Source: JBBDNT01 sp040877445 (lineage in GTDB: Bacteria > Planctomycetota > Planctomycetia > Planctomycetales > Planctomycetaceae). From it: a DNA stretch of 5,618 nucleotides. The stretch is from contig JBBDNT010000112.1 of NCBI GenBank assembly GCA_040877445.1, forward strand, positions 1-5,618. The letters run 5' to 3'. Position 1 is the first letter of the stretch. Every line of letters begins with the position of its first letter. Below, in pieces: positions 5,197 to 5,618 of the stretch. The notes under the pieces are model-generated. The model worked only from the letters and a program-made list of their open reading frames with translations. It had not been told where the DNA came from and did no database searches. Position numbers and translations under genes: made by a program.

Positions 5197-5206
5197 ACCT
5201 CGTTCG

Positions 5207-5389
5207 ATGAATGCCGGGAAGCCCGAACCGAAACGTCCCCAACCAACCGGCGGCGAGCCGATCGAATGGGAGCTGATCTCACGTAACCTGAACGGCCTCA
5301 AGACGTTTCATCGGATGCAGCGGGACTTGATCGACGACTTGGAGAAGCTGATCCAACGGATCCGCGATCGCCGTCCATCCGGTTCGTAA
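5207..5389 (+). CDS. 60-aa basic coiled-coil orphan protein divergent from the XRE/S24 regulator
   Basis: I do not recognise the family. The product has a short Pro/Lys-rich head (GKPEPKRPQPTGGEP, 4-18), then one long amphipathic helix (about 19-54: IEWELISRNL ... LIDDLEKLIQRIRDRR). Hydrophobic residues at 24, 28, 31, 34, 41, 45, 48 and 52 follow a 3-4 spacing, as in a coiled coil. There is no signal peptide, membrane segment or cysteine. The start is supported by AGGAG 10 nt upstream and by a promoter candidate overlapping the palindromic operator. It ends at TAA 5387-5389, with a small terminator candidate 41 nt further on. Position opposite a CI/LexA-like repressor recalls Cro-type or antirepressor genes, but it has no helix-turn-helix, so a partner or target role for the regulator is only a guess. 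Confidence 0.65.
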   Translation: MNAGKPEPKRPQPTGGEPIEWELISRNLNGLKTFHRMQRDLIDDLEKLIQRIRDRRPSGS

Positions 5390-5430
5390 TGACTCGTCCA
5401 GATCGAACTTGGGCTGTCCGTAGTACATCT

Positions 5431-5453
5431 TCCACATTGATCTTGTGGGTTTT
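5431..5453 (+). terminator. weak intrinsic terminator candidate after the orphan gene
   Basis: CCACA (5432-5436) pairs with TGTGG (5444-5448) around a 7-nt loop, with a possible extra T-G pair, followed by GTTTT (5449-5453). It lies 41 nt past the TAA of the orphan gene. The stem is short, but the T-run on the correct side favours termination on the plus strand. Confidence 0.4.
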
Positions 5454-5455
5454 CC

Positions 5456-5475
5456 GTAGGATGGATTGGCAATCC
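5456..5475 (+). repeat. palindrome-bearing 20-nt repeat, copy 1
   Basis: The sequence is GTAGGATGGATTGGCAATCC. It ends in the self-complementary GGATTG-G-CAATCC (5463-5475). It matches the reverse complement of 5537-5556 at 18 of 20 bases. It is the 'RIANPSY' type of repeat that I recall as common in planctomycete intergenic DNA. Confidence 0.75.
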
Positions 5476-5536
5476 GGCGGTGAGGCCTCGACGTCGCCGG
5501 AAGTCGATCGTTCTGCCGGTTTGCTTGCCGTTGGAA

Positions 5537-5556
5537 GGATTGCCAATCCGTCTTAC
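5537..5556 (-). repeat. palindrome-bearing 20-nt repeat, copy 2 (inverted)
   Basis: Read on the minus strand it is GTAAGACGGATTGGCAATCC, with two differences from copy 1. Thirteen of its bases (5544-5556) are the exact reverse complement of the final 13 bases of the window (5606-5618), so it can form a hairpin with either neighbour. Confidence 0.75.
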
Positions 5557-5605
5557 ATGCCCCCCTCCTACCGCTTCAGGCTTGAACTTGGCGGTTGAAG
5601 CCGTG

Positions 5606-5618
5606 GTAAGACGGATTG
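5606..5618 (+). repeat. palindrome-bearing repeat, copy 3 (cut by the window end)
   Basis: GTAAGACGGATTG is identical to the first 13 bases of copy 2 read on its own strand, in the orientation of copy 1. The remainder (GCAATCC expected) would lie beyond the right edge. Between copies 2 and 3, CTACCGCTTCAGGC and GGTTGAAGCCGTGGTA are imperfectly complementary and extend the stem. Confidence 0.65.

Noticed and set aside
4138..5286. 382-codon plus-strand frame opposite the XRE/S24 gene
   Set aside because: It is antisense to a gene with intact helix-turn-helix and Ser/Lys dyad, crosses the operator and overlaps the orphan gene in another frame; its composition is Arg-rich without motifs.
5389..5598. 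69-codon plus-strand frame whose ATG overlaps the stop of the orphan gene (TAATG)
   Set aside because: Translational coupling looked tempting, but the second half translates the palindromic repeat (GRIANPSYMPPSYR), no Shine-Dalgarno site is present, and a terminator candidate lies inside it.

Overview
The window is GC-rich chromosomal DNA, most likely from a planctomycete. This assignment is an inference. It rests mainly on the intergenic repeats: the CACGGAT hairpin, the CGCGAAG-type and GCAAAGAC-type 8-9-nt periodic repeats, and the palindromic GGATTGSCAATCC elements whose translation gives 'GRIANPSY'. I recall all of these from planctomycete genomes but could not search for them here. The weak or absent Shine-Dalgarno sites on some genes and the type of XRE/S24 regulator also fit.

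Layout from left to right. Positions 116-1492 (minus) hold an EgtB-type ergothioneine sulfoxide synthase (DinB_2 plus FGE-sulfatase domains), followed by a perfect GC-rich hairpin. Positions 1493-2325 are an 833-bp gap between divergent genes. It carries a promoter candidate at each end, and its middle is a mosaic of at least four short repeat families. The repeats happen to be open in several frames, so the frames of both flanking genes run far into them. Positions 2326-3309 (plus) encode a YhaM-type OB-fold/HD-domain 3'-5' exoribonuclease. It converges, with a 45-nt gap, on a small PGPGW-like two-helix membrane protein (3355-3732, minus). Positions 3733-4095 are non-coding and hold a 20-nt ATTCCCGC/GCGGGAAT hairpin repeat and other repeat-like debris.

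The most interesting part is 4096-5389. A 343-aa XRE-type regulator with a LexA/CI-like S24 domain (minus) is divergent from a 60-aa basic, probably coiled-coil orphan protein (plus). The 79-bp space between them contains a near-perfect 24-bp palindrome that overlaps core promoter elements on both strands. This is the layout of a self-regulated repressor switch. The regulator has an Ala-Gly cleavage-like motif placed unusually far (89 residues) from the catalytic serine. The right edge (5456-5618) holds three alternating-orientation copies of a 20-nt palindromic repeat, the last one cut by the window end.

The genes do not form one pathway. EgtB is thiol metabolism, YhaM is RNA turnover, the PGPGW protein is of unknown function, and the XRE/S24 pair is a regulatory unit. 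I see no CRISPR array, rRNA, tRNA, transposase or obvious defence system.
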